Assembly (NCBI GenBank): GCA_945859605.1
Contig: OX243827.1
Coordinates: forward strand, 24,683,665-24,747,664
Direction of reading: 5' to 3'
From: Lumbricus rubellus
Taxonomy: Eukaryota > Annelida > Clitellata > Crassiclitellata > Lumbricidae
Length of the DNA stretch: 64,000 bases
The notes below the pieces were generated by a model. The model did not search any database, had not been told where the DNA came from, and saw nothing but the letters and a program-made list of their open reading frames with translations. Shown here piece by piece: positions 27,013-37,900 of this stretch (position 1 is the first letter of the stretch; each line of letters opens with the position of its first letter). Made by a program: the position numbers and the translations under genes.

Positions 27013-27347
27013 ATTTGAACATTTCTTTTTAACAATTTACAAAGGTTTGCGTTATATTGTTATTGAAGGCTATATGGCAAATTGTTTTTTGCCGGAAACG
27101 TCTTTTCACCATGTGATTGATTCCGGGCTGTGAATTTTAAATTTAGGGGGAGAAAAAGTTAATGAAAAATTTCTTTTTCGATTACTAGCATAGCTTCGAT
27201 TGTAAATTAGCTGTATGTGATGAAGAAATTTTAATTGCTTTGCAAAAATTATTAAAATAACGGCTAATTTTTTGGTGTTTTCGTATTTACGTGTTTTCGT
27301 CTTTACGTGTTGCTACCTTTACCGAGGTACAGAAAGGTTGGTACGGA
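27013..27347 (+). promoter_or_regulatory. ANKRD40 upstream region
   Basis: 335 bp between the satellite edge and the start codon. It must hold the promoter/5' UTR unless a noncoding exon lies further left. No TATA box is evident. It contains gtgttttcg(t/a) repeats at 27280-27300 and the 18 bp block CGTGTTGCTACCTTTACC at 27306. Confidence 0.45.
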
Positions 27348-27481
27348 ATGTCAACTGGAATGGATAATCGAGAGGCGGAAGAGGAACTACGCAAGGCCGC
27401 CTCTGATGGAAACGAGGAGGCAGTTGCGGCTATGATCAGCAATGGCGTCAATGTTAATTCACAGAATTCCGTTAATGGATG
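27348..27481 (+). CDS. ANKRD40: ANKRD40 exon 1
   Basis: 134 nt, leaves phase 2: MSTGMDNREAEEELRKAA to NSQNSVNG + TG; donor gttagt. Confidence 0.9.
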
Positions 27482-30400
27482 GTTAGTAGCAATGCATGTT
27501 CAGTTTATGTTTGCGCATGAATTTTGTAAAGGATTTATGCGACCTTGTGCTTGTTGAAAATGTTTTTAATAATAATAATATTATTGAGGTCAAGACTTTG
27601 AAAAGATGCTCCTCGATGATAATTATACAGACACATTCTGCAAACACTCCACAATATAATTATGTTTGTTTGTATGTGCACGTGTTATAGCGCCCCTTCA
27701 AGCTCTCAACTTAGAGGCGCTCTCGAATGCAGAGCGGACACTGAATCATAGTTTCACGCCGAAGCGCTGAGCAATTGTGAGTGAGGGACTTGCCCAAGGT
27801 CCATACGTGGTGGCTTGAGGGTGGATTCGAACCCCGAACCTTCCGGCTCCAAGGCAACGACGCCACCACTACACCACCGTGCCCCACAGACATTTGTGCC
27901 CAACGTGTGTGTGTGACCAAAAAATTCCAGTTCATAACTTCTGACAGTAAAAGCAACTTCATTTAAGCCTTGGTGGGTGGCTCTGTCTTTAGTATGAAAG
28001 AATCCTATCAAGGATTGTTGCTGTTACACAGAGATTTAAAATAAATCTGTACTTCTGTCAAAACAAATATCAGTTTTATTACACTTGTAATACTTTTTAA
28101 TCGTACCTGTATTATTTTTCTTCACAGGACTGCACTGCACTGGGCGTGCAAGCGTGGACACCAGAACATTTTGAATATTCTTCTGAAGGCCGGTGCAAAT
28201 CCAGCCCTTCAGTCGGCCAAGGGTGAAACGTGTATACACGTGACGTCAGATCCTCTTATTAAACAGCGGTTTGGAGGTGAGCAGAGGATTTTAGAGCTTT
28301 GACTTAGAGCTTAACCCTTTGATAACAAGAGGCATTCTTTGATTACATACATTTGATTAATTCCTTACATTTTAGCACCGGCTCATCGCTACACTACTTA
28401 AGATGACAAAAGTTTGATCCGATTTTAAATCAGTGGTGGTGCCAGCTATGCAGTTCCAGCAGGTTGCAGATTCAAACGAGCTATTCAGCAGTTCGAAGAA
28501 GTTATATGTAAAGAAGCTATTTAACATTCCAAAGAATTTTTGGCAGGTCCTGAGGCAATTCATGAATAAAATAAACAGATTGTCAATGGTGGTGCTGCCG
28601 CTGTTTTAGATGATTTTCTTTGGTTGTTATTGCAGAGTCCTTGATACATTCCTGATTAATTTATTTGTACTATATTTTTGAATGCAGTTTTGTCTATTTG
28701 TACTATGTTTTTAGATGCAGCTTTGCATTTTTTGTACTGGTTTTAAATGCAACTTTGCATTTTTGTACTGGTTTTAAATGCAACTTTGCATTTTTTTAAA
28801 CTGTTTTTAGATGCAACTTTGCGGAACATTTTTCAACCTCTCACTGCACGTAGCAAATATTAGATGACTCGGAACTTGTCACTTTTTCAGATGTCCTTGC
28901 TTTTGAGGCGAATAAACAAATTGGCACGATATGAATAACTGATTACCTGGTCACCTGGTACGGTCAGCTCTTGGAGCTCTGGCGACAGTCATGATGTATC
29001 CTCTCCAGTGTTTCCTCTCTCTTGTCGCCTCTCTTAGCGCCTCCAAGCTCATACCAGACTTCTCGTGTATTTCATCCATCCGTCTCTTCCTTGGTCTTTC
29101 TTGTGTTTTTCTTCCCTCTCCGCATGCCATCAATAACTGATTAGGAAAATAAATTAAATCTTTTTCCACATTTTACAAATAATGTTGAGGGGGTGCTTAA
29201 GTGGTTCTTAGGACTGTATAGTGGAAGAGTATTGATATATCATTGTTGTCTTATATGGTGACTCTTTTGTTTTAAACCTGCAGTGGATTCCAAAGATGAA
29301 AGCACTGCGACTGTTGCCAGTGATTTGCCAATCGTTCCAAACTACATCCGAAATCCTGTTTTCCCATATGGCATCTCATCGTTTGGTCATGTTTTCCCAC
29401 AGCGAACGCCGTCTACCGTTACGCAAAGTGGAGACGAGGTGGCCAGTCAACCAACTGGTGGTATGGACCGAACTGGCTGCATTTGTAAAAAAATTAAAGA
29501 CTGTCTACTAGACTAGACTAAAAACCATTGATCATGTTTTGGTTTGTTGAGTCATGTTTGCTTCATGCAGTTTATTTCATCTTTGTACTGTTACTACTGC
29601 TAAATGTCATCGAGAAAGAAAGAGTCAATCCAGTCTCAGCGAGTCCATATGACCATTTTGGATTGATCCTTTGGCTTGTTTGTTTGTTTGTATGTGCACT
29701 TGTTATAGCGCCCCTTCAAGCTCTCTACTCAGGCGCTCCCGAATGCAGAGCGGACACTGCATCGGAGTTTAACGCCAAAGCGCTGAGCAATTGTGAGTGA
29801 AGGACTTGCCCAAGGTCCTTACGCGGCGAGGTGAATTCGAACCTCGAACCTTCCGACTTCATGGCAACGACGCCACCACTACACCACCGCGCCCCACACC
29901 AATCACTTAAATAGCTTGTTCACCAATCACTTAAATAGCTTTATTGAGTTTGCACTGTTTGCTGTTATTCAGTCTCCATCTCTTGATGCAAGCAAGATAA
30001 AACTTGTAGTGGCATGCGCTGTGCTGTGCTATGTTGCCATAGAAATTGTCGTCGTCATTTTTATTGTTAAATTACAATAGTTGCTGAAGTTTTGCTTTCA
30101 AAATATAGAATTTACGTTCCTTTTTTATATGTTCAGCCTTTATCATTTAAAATATCATTTAAAATAAAAGATTAATTTTTAAGCAGGCGGTAATTGCGCA
30201 GAAAAAGTATCACGAGTTTGGTATCTGTTTCGCTAGAAATTGTCCTGAAAGCGCGAATCGCCAATTCCGCCGAAAAGGATTTCATTGAGATCGATCTTCC
30301 GAAAGCGTCTCTGACGTACGACGCGTTGCTGTCGCTGATGTGCTCCGAGCTCGACGCCAGCAAAGTTCTCGTGCAGAAAGTGCGGAAGCTGCCGGACACG

Positions 30401-30547
30401 ATCGTCCGGCGCGACAAAGACGTACAGCGACTGAGGAACTATCAGGAACTGGAGCTTGTTTTAGCGAGTCAGTATCCGACGGCCGTGAATAATTACCAGA
30501 ACTACAGGGCGTCGGTCGCCCCGAAGCACTTCGACGTGCTTTACTAG
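27348..30547 (+). CDS. ANKRD40: Ankyrin repeat domain-containing protein 40 homologue, complete
   Basis: Four exons, 27348-27481, 28128-28276, 29284-29460 and 30237-30547, join in matching phases (2, 1, 1) into 256 codons plus TAG. The N-terminus has ankyrin repeats: VNSQNSVNGW joins across intron 1 to TALHWACKRGHQNILN and LLKAGANPALQSAKGET. A low-complexity middle (PVFPYGISSFGHVFPQR) follows. The conserved C-terminal domain runs EIVLKARIANSAEKDFIEID, then SLTYDALLSLMC, VRKLPDTIVRRDKDV and QELELVL. The ankyrin plus C-terminal arrangement and these motifs fit ANKRD40, whose biochemical role is poorly known. It is shorter than the ~370 aa human protein, mainly in the linker. An ATG at 27360 is an alternative start. 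Confidence 0.94.
27663..27886 (-). mobile_element. tRNA-derived SINE in ANKRD40 intron 1
   Basis: Near-complete reverse copy, with an insertion near the B box (tacgtggtggcttgagggtg in place of the usual gcggcgag). Confidence 0.92.
28128..28276 (+). CDS. ANKRD40: ANKRD40 exon 2 (ankyrin repeats)
   Basis: 149 nt, phase 2 to 1; TALHWACKRGHQNILNI to SDPLIKQRFG. Confidence 0.95.
28677..28830. repeat. ~33 bp tandem repeat
   Basis: Units of gtttttagatgcaactttgc atttttgtact, four to five imperfect copies in ANKRD40 intron 2. Confidence 0.85.
29284..29460 (+). CDS. ANKRD40: ANKRD40 exon 3 (linker)
   Basis: 177 nt, phase 1-1: DSKDESTATVASDLPIVP to VASQPTG. The donor g|gtatgg was chosen because it restores the C-terminal frame; reading on without splicing gives a stop at 29514. 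Confidence 0.85.
29677..29896 (-). mobile_element. tRNA-derived SINE in ANKRD40 intron 3
   Basis: Full-length reverse copy with (ttgt)n at its tail and ccaccgcgcccca at its head. Confidence 0.93.
30237..30547 (+). CDS. ANKRD40: ANKRD40 exon 4 (C-terminal domain)
   Basis: Begins after the acceptor tctgtttcgctag. The incoming G plus AA makes the Glu of E-I-V-L-K. It ends APKHFDVLY, then TAG. Confidence 0.93.
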
Positions 30548-31800
30548 ACCGCGTTGTTGTGTCTGTGTGTGTGATATTTGTACGTTGCATTCGATGTCGA
30601 CTGCGGTGTTCGGCTTTTTTACTGCTTTTTTTTCGGTTTATTCTGTTGAGTTTTTGGTGTGTTGGTGTGAGGGAGAGGCATTGAGGTGTTAATGTTGTGT
30701 TTAGTTTAAGTTTCTAACATAACATAATATTTTATTGGGTAAACCAACATCGAACAGGTCGTAATTACATCGTGGTTTAGGAGTGGTTCTAGTGCAGTGG
30801 TTCTTAACCAGTGTTCGACCGAACTCCTGGGGTTCGGTGAGCCAGTGCCAGGGGTTCGGCAGAGGTCCTCTGAAATATATAGGCCTACATATTCAGTAGA
30901 AAATCATTTGCTATTTTATTTTTATTTTTCGACTTTTCTTTAACAAATTTTGTTTGAAACCTTATGTCTTACTGCCCTCCCGATAAATAGCACCGGCAGT
31001 CATCTTTCTGTGAGGTTAGGTATAGATATGTAATTTTTCGTCGTTTTTTGCAGAAATAGCATCATAGGACGTACGCTAATAGCAACTATTGCCCTTTTCT
31101 TATATATTTTTACCACAGAGTATGTCGAGCAAAAGCGAAAAAATTATTGTTCAAACTTGGGGTTCGGTGAGTGGTCATAGATTTCTCTTGGGGTTCGGCT
31201 CCCTTGAAAAGGTTAAGAACCACTGTTCTAGTGTGATTGTTGCAAGTGTAATTGATTTTCAATGACAAATGTCATAATATTGCTTTCGGTTTATTCTGTT
31301 GAGTTTTTAGTGTGTTGATGTGAGGGTAATTGAGGTGTTAATGTTGTGTTGAATTTAAGTTTCTAGTGTGGTTGTTGGTGCACGTGCAATTGAGTTTCAA
31401 TGACAGGTGATGTTATTATTTCCTCGGTTCTTACGTTGATTAATCTATGTTTCGGTATTCAGAGAATTGATTTAGATTACTTTTGCTGCCTGGATGAATT
31501 TGTATGGCACGTGCATGTAATCCTGCTAACCTGCTGAGACAGCTTCCTCTGGTTAGTTGTTTATTTAATTTTTGTATGTGTGCCACATGCAGAAAGAAAG
31601 CAATGGAGAAGGCTGGCCTTGTCGATCGCTAGAGTTCAACGAACTGACAGCACAAGGTGACAAGGTGATGTGTGCCATAACCTACCGACATGGGGGGGGG
31701 GGGGGGATCTGCAATCTTCAGTATTAAACACCTTTAAATCAGATTTCACTGATTTTATAATAGCATTTCACTCACTCCATTAATAATTTCATCTCTCTTT
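30548..31800 (+). other. ANKRD40 3' UTR and intergenic
   Basis: Contains a direct duplication (30631-30718 and 31286-31370: tcggtttattctgttgag, attgaggtgttaatgttgtg). A hAT MITE lies between the copies, and a poly(G) run is at about 31692-31707. No clear AATAAA was found close to the stop. Confidence 0.5.
30795..31225. mobile_element. hAT-type MITE, 431 bp
   Basis: TIRs CAGTGGTTCTTAACC and GGTTAAGAACCACTG, with 8 bp TSD TTCTAGTG at 30787-30794 and 31226-31233. The TIR resembles those of Charlie-type hAT elements. The motif ggggttcgg occurs several times inside; no ORF. Confidence 0.96.
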
Positions 31801-32809
31801 GTTTCTGCAATATGCCGAACAAACTCTTTTCGATTGCAGCGATCTCTGTTGTCATAGGTAGGCTATCGTCAAATACGGATCCATCCATTAATAATTTCGC
31901 TCATTCCACATTATTAATCCTAAGGACGACCCTAGATCTACAGCCGATTAATTATGAAAGTCGTATTTTGCCTCTGTATGAATGGACAGCCATCGGACAG
32001 AATAGGGCTTTTTCGATAGTTTGGAATATTTGCTTGGAATATTGCCTCTCCTTGGGCCTGCATTCCCTTACACGGAACTTGTCTGACTATTTTTATAAAA
32101 TACTCTAGACTTTCCTCTTTGGCCATGCCTGGGAGCACCTCTGAATAGTTATCTTAATAACAAGGTGCTATATAAATTTCAAAGAGAGATACTGAAAGAC
32201 TTGTCATTGCATGGAACCTTCGTCTATCTGGAAACGTTTTAGCAGATCATGCTCGTTTGTTCATCATACCCGTTACATCAATGCATTTTAGTGGAAAGTT
32301 GTCCACGATAAGACTTACATTAGCTGTTTTTTGTAAGGCGCCCTTGTAACGGCATGGCTGTGTTACTGCGCCATATAAATCGTCGTAATTATTATTATTA
32401 TTATTACAGTTATGAATATATTTTATTTTAGACAGTAAGCTGCCTGTTAGTATTGCAAGTGAAATGCCGGCATTTTACAAAATTGGTAGTTGATGTAAAG
32501 TGGTACTGTTGCTGGATCAGGTAAAGCCCATCAACTGTGAGTTGCTACTTTGAGCGCTTCGTGCTCTTGCTTCAAGAGGATAAAGTGTTCAAAGCACAGC
32601 TCATTAATTGATTCGTGAAACTGCAAAGCGTACATATTGAAGTACAGAACCCTATAAGACTGCATCGGCAACAGACATTACATTATTAGGATATTTATAA
32701 TCCAATTCTTGACACCTATAGGAGAAGCACGAGAAATTTCTGGACAGTTCATTTTTAGCTGTCACCATCCACTTGTCCGTTGCCACGTGGTGAGAATTGT
32801 AGGTGTTAC
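31801..32809. other. Intergenic, no gene recognised
   Basis: Small ORFs without recognisable content. Retroelement tail fragments are at 32126-32180 (gggagcacctctgaatag, ggtgctatataaat) and about 32335-32405 (gcgccatataaatcg then ATT repeats). Confidence 0.5.
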
Positions 32810-32948
32810 CAGTGGTGTAGTGGGGGGGGGGGATGCCGTTCCCCCACTTTTTTCTAGGGATAATGGAATATTAATAATAATACTAATAGCCTAATAATAT
32901 TATTATAAAGAGCGTTCTCCCACTTCATTTTTTAGGACTACACTACTG
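32810..32948. mobile_element. hAT-type MITE, 139 bp
   Basis: TIRs CAGTGGTGTAGT and ACTACACTACTG (one mismatch), with 8 bp TSD GGTGTTAC at 32802-32809 and 32949-32956. A poly(G) run follows the left TIR. Confidence 0.94.
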
Positions 32949-33149
32949 GGTGTTACGTAACGCATTGAACATTTTTAGTTTTGTCTTCAGGGTTTGGTGA
33001 AAGAGGCTGTGAACTACAATGTACGTTGGAGTTATGTTTGATATCAATAAGCCTGGTGGCATTAGTCAACCTAGCTAAAGAAGAATTGATTTCGATTACT
33101 TTTAAGTTTTTGCTGAACTTTTAGAATGTTTAGAATGTTGCTACAGTCT

Positions 33150-33318
33150 TTACAGTTCTGTTTTGAAGTGACTTGGCATGTGGCAGGTTTCTTTAGCGCC
33201 AGAGCTTTTACACAGCAGCTCTCGCAGGTTTTCCTCCTTATTTGGACTCTTCCTGAATGCGTTGTAGATTGTTTCTTCGCCAAGCAGTTCCACCAGACTT
33301 GCACACATCTCCGCCAGC
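33150..33318 (-). CDS. MZB1: MZB1 exon 4 with KTEL end
   Basis: The acceptor ctgttcaaaag was chosen over the upstream aattgcag because only it restores W-P-G-R followed by LAEMCASLVELLGEETIYNA. It ends SHFKTEL then TAA. Confidence 0.9.
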
Positions 33319-34874
33319 CTTTTGAACAGAAAATGATCTAATGTTACTGCAATTTTCACCACCTTCAGAGCATTTATTTATGTGAAATTTGTGTAATAGT
33401 ACATTTATGCTTTGTGATATTCTCTGTTGAAGACCATAATAATCTCTCTCTATGGACTGACTATCTGTGACCAAAAGTATACTTAAACCAAAAATATTTA
33501 CAGAAGTGATATATTTTGGTGAAGATGTCTTTGTATAGTTGCCTTTCCTAACAGAATGGGTGCCTGCACACAGGGGCGTGAGGGAGCACTTACCCCAGCC
33601 CCTGGAAAATGGACACCTGGTTTTCTAACTACCGGTACTATTTGGTTTCTAACAAATTTCTTATCAGATACACAAAGTGAAACCGAGAAATTCACATAAT
33701 AGAAATTTTTATAATATTAGAAATTTTTATGATTTCCCACTTTGTATTTGTGAAGCTCTTGCAAAAGAATGTAACATTGACCATTTTATTTTGCCCATGT
33801 ATGTGAGTACGCACCAACAAGGCAGTGTTTATCTACAATTACTTTCACCGCAGTAAGCCTACTCCCATTGTCACTGATACAATTGCCATCGCTACTATTA
33901 CTACTGCATGCACTTCTAGTATTTCTGCTACTAATTATGAGAAAAGTAAAAATCAAAAGCTTTCTAAGTGATAGAAGAGTAAGTAAAAAATTAATCAAGT
34001 AAAATTTTTAACGAATAATTAATTGATCATTAAAATTCGCATCCCTAATTGAAAGTTTTCTAAGCGATAGACGAGCTATATAGTAATAGTAATAGCTCAA
34101 GTTAACCCTTTAATGCCGGAGTGTATAGGATTTCCCATACCATTTACCACCATCTCGGCATTAAAGGGTTAAATGATTGATTCCTACCTTCCAGGCCATT
34201 TGCCTCCGCCTGCGATCATTCCTGGGACGCCTTCCGTCTCGATTCCAGGTCCAGTGAGTCGATTAATTCCATCCACGGTTTTCAAACCATACCTGTTGGA
34301 AAAAATTTGTTTAGGGTCAGGCCCAGTTCGCTTGTGAAATGCATCTGATGTATTTTAAATTTATTCACAACCGTTAAATGTTTACAGAAGAAAGCTGAAT
34401 TAAAAGTTATTTTTAATTCTGATTTTATTGAAATCTTTACTGGAGGCTCGTAAAATATTTATAAAATTATGATTTAATGATTTAATATTTTATTATTGTT
34501 TCATTTAAGGTTTGTAGATTTCGATATATATTAATTGCTGTTGCAAAATAATTTTTTTATATAATTTATACCTATGTCCCTGAGTTGCCTTGTTTAGCGT
34601 TAATTCAAAAGTTGAGTATAGATGTGCTGCATTGACATCACTCGTAATTTCTTCATTTTCTGCCATGTGGGCATTTAAAAATTGCTACAGCCATTCAGAA
34701 GATGCAAGAGAACGCGGCCTCACCTGTCGAAGGTTTGAACTGTGCAGATATTCTCCGTCAGATCGAGAACTTCCGATTCTGGAAGCTTGAACCGGAAGTG
34801 CTTGTGCAGATCGTTGAACTCTTTGTATTTGGAATAAAACTAGAAACATAATTATTTAATTAATTAATTTATTG

Positions 34875-34969
<95 letters not shown>

Positions 34970-37900
34970 CTGAGTAGGTGGTGATGATTGTGTAACGATC
35001 GTGAAAAGTGGGATCGTTAATAATTCCTTAATAATCTTACGGCCTTTATAAATTTGCGGCCTAATCGAATTTCGGCCTTAATATCAAACTTTCGGTCGGC
35101 CTCCGGTAGTGTAGCACCGTTTTAGAGCGACCTCCGGTGTATTATTATTTATTCTGGGAGAGCAGCTCATTATGCCACTCTATTTTTAGTTCGGCGTCCT
35201 CGCAACAGTGTTTCATTGGATCCCCTTGATCCCGTGACTCCGACGAGTCCCGGATGTGGCCTGTGATTGGCTGGAAGGACTGAAACCTTCAGACAGACGG
35301 TGGCGGTTGACGAAGTAACACCTCTGTGCTCGAGCCGATGAAATTGTGGCAGAAATCGAATAAGATTGCGGTCTAAATTTATTCGAAGAAACTAGTAATT
35401 GAATTTCTGTCGTGCAGCCAAGAAATTGGGCCTTCTTATTGACAAGACCAGGGTGTCTGAAAGCAGTTTTGAAGAATATTTGTCATACTTTGGAAGTTGG
35501 AATTCTTCCGCCGTTTCATTTCTTCTGGTGGTCAATTTGGTGACTGGTATTTCCGTGGTCAACGTTTACTGAAATTATTATCTGGAGTGCAGAGAAGTAT
35601 CCCCTTAAATTTCATATTGATGTGGAACCGAGAAACTTAAATGAGAAATTATTATGAATAATGTTTCGCAGTGAATATCGCTAGAATAGATAATTATAAT
35701 TGGTCGCATTGCGTGTGGTGCTTAATTGAAGAACTGATTAGGCTTAACTCATTAGTGTTAATTAATTAGATGGTAGCGAGTGCTTCGCACGGAAAGAAAA
35801 CCGTGTCTGTAAAACAGTGATAGATGTTCTCGAACTTACATATATCAATACAATATAATCAGGCTGATTAATTTCTCTTTCGCTTAAATATCATTGATTG
35901 ATTACTGATAGTCAAGTGTTTGCAATTGTGTTGATTAAAACCTTTAACTTGAAGATATGTGGTGAATACTTAGGCTTAATTCTTAATTCATCAGAGTTAT
36001 TAAGAAGTCCTTACTCATTGAACATGATGTCAAATAATAATTCAGAAGATGAAGTTAGTGAAGGGAAGGAAGAAGAGACAACCCCCTCCCAAATATTATC
36101 GTGCACTGTTGAAGAATTTATGGAGCGCCAGGAAGTCCAAATGCAGACCTTAATTGAGAAACACGAACAGTTAGAAAAACATCTGAGGCAATATGCTAGA
36201 GAAAATAATGCCCTAGACCCTGATACCGCTGAGCAACCCGTATGTATGGGAACCCGTCGAGTAAGTGGAGGGGATTTGAACCCAGAACAGTCTGAAATAG
36301 GGGCTGTTGCTCTCCCACAGAGAGCCGTGGACATATGTCGCCTTAAGTCATCCTTGGTACCTGGTAATGAAGAAGAAGAGGGTTCTGAATCCATACTGGA
36401 TGTTGCCTCGGGGGTGCCGGGTTTTCGAGGGAGGAGAACTGAGCACCTGGAACTTAATGTTGAAGCCCCTCCCCGCCTTGCTCCTCGGCCAGAGAAACCC
36501 TGCGTGAATTATGAGGAAAGAAACCTTGACTTGAGGTTGAATAGGGGTGCTCTTTTGGCTGGGGGGACGCGCGCAACAATTGGTACCAGAAGTGGGGTGA
36601 AATTAAGTTCAGGTACAGAGGTTCAGATCCAATCTAGTGCTAGTGCAACAACTGTCACCAGAAATAATGAGGTCTTGTTAAGCCAAGGTGCTGAGGAAAA
36701 GAGAATGTTTCTTGGAGAAATAGATGAACTAAATGCCCAAGGAAATTTTTATGGCGCCCGACCAAAAATGATATCTAACAGCCGAATTACAACTGCAGCT
36801 GCTAAAGTAGATACTCGAATGATGTATGATTATAACACGAACACTGTTTATGAGGGTTTTGATTTCGATTCTTACATGCGAAATAAACAAATACAATTGA
36901 GAAATCGAGTAACTGATAAATGTCTATCGGATAGCGAGCACTCTGAAATCAATGATATGCGACCTCTGCATAATCTTGTACTCGAGTCCCATGCGGTAGC
37001 TTTAGGGCAAAATAATGTTAAAGCAGTTACTAACTCACGACTGTTAGTTTCAGATAATGGGGATCCATCATCGCTGAGGGAAAATCATCTGGTGCTTCGA
37101 GGTGCACATCCCGGTCAGACAACGACAACCATCTCGTGGGCTACCACCTTTTCCCCTTCGTCGCTCAACGTCCTGGCTTCCGAAAAACCTTTCCTGCCCT
37201 CTGGCGTCGCTCCACGAATGTCTACGCTCACCCTTCCTTCCGGTCAGCCGCTTCTGTCGACACCGAACCTGTCGTCGGAAACCCACGTGACACAAAGCTG
37301 CGCATATCTACGGTGGAAGGCAAGTCAATCTTCGTGCATGCCTTGCACGCCATATCAGCATCTTTTCGCTGATCCAACCGCTCATGGTGAACAGATTTCG
37401 ACGCTGAATAAATCTGTGCAATCGTCGGCGACACAAACAGTGCTGATAAACTCTGTGGTGAAATCGAACAGTGCGACTGCTGTGAAAGTGAACAGTGCAA
37501 GCGAAATCAGATCCGGTGAGCATCGTAAGAACTTGAATCAAGAAGAGTTGATCAGGCTACTATTGCAGACAATCAGAGAAGTCCCTGAAAATCCACTCGC
37601 AACTTCCGGTAACAGCGTACCAGAGGTTGCTCATGAAAAGAAAGAACCTGCTAAAAAACCACGAACCGAATCTTCAGACTCTCCGAAGGAAAAGATGAAA
37701 TCGCAAATGAAACTGGACCGCTACAATGGTAAGACCTCAGTTGAAGTCTTTCTAAAAAAATTCGAGGTATGCTCGAAGAACAATAGATGGACTGAGGAAG
37801 AGAAACTAGCTCAACTTACCTGTGCTTTAATCGAACCGGTTGATCAACTTCTACATGAATTTGACTCTGAGGCTCTTGTGACCAGTGCTGATTTGGTCAG

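Noticed and set aside
33238..33474. Alternative MZB1 last exon using the aattgcag acceptor (NIRSFSVQKAGG frame)
   Set aside because: It loses the conserved cysteines and the ER-retention end; the downstream acceptor at 33318 keeps both.
34724..34839. PX domain, suggested by YSKYKEFNDLHKHF
   Set aside because: The flanking exons show the six-cysteine MZB1 pattern with signal peptide and KTEL; PX lipid-binding residues are absent.
37068..37541. Overlapping ORFs on both strands inside the Gag gene
   Set aside because: Shadow frames of a GC-rich, serine-rich part of the polyprotein.
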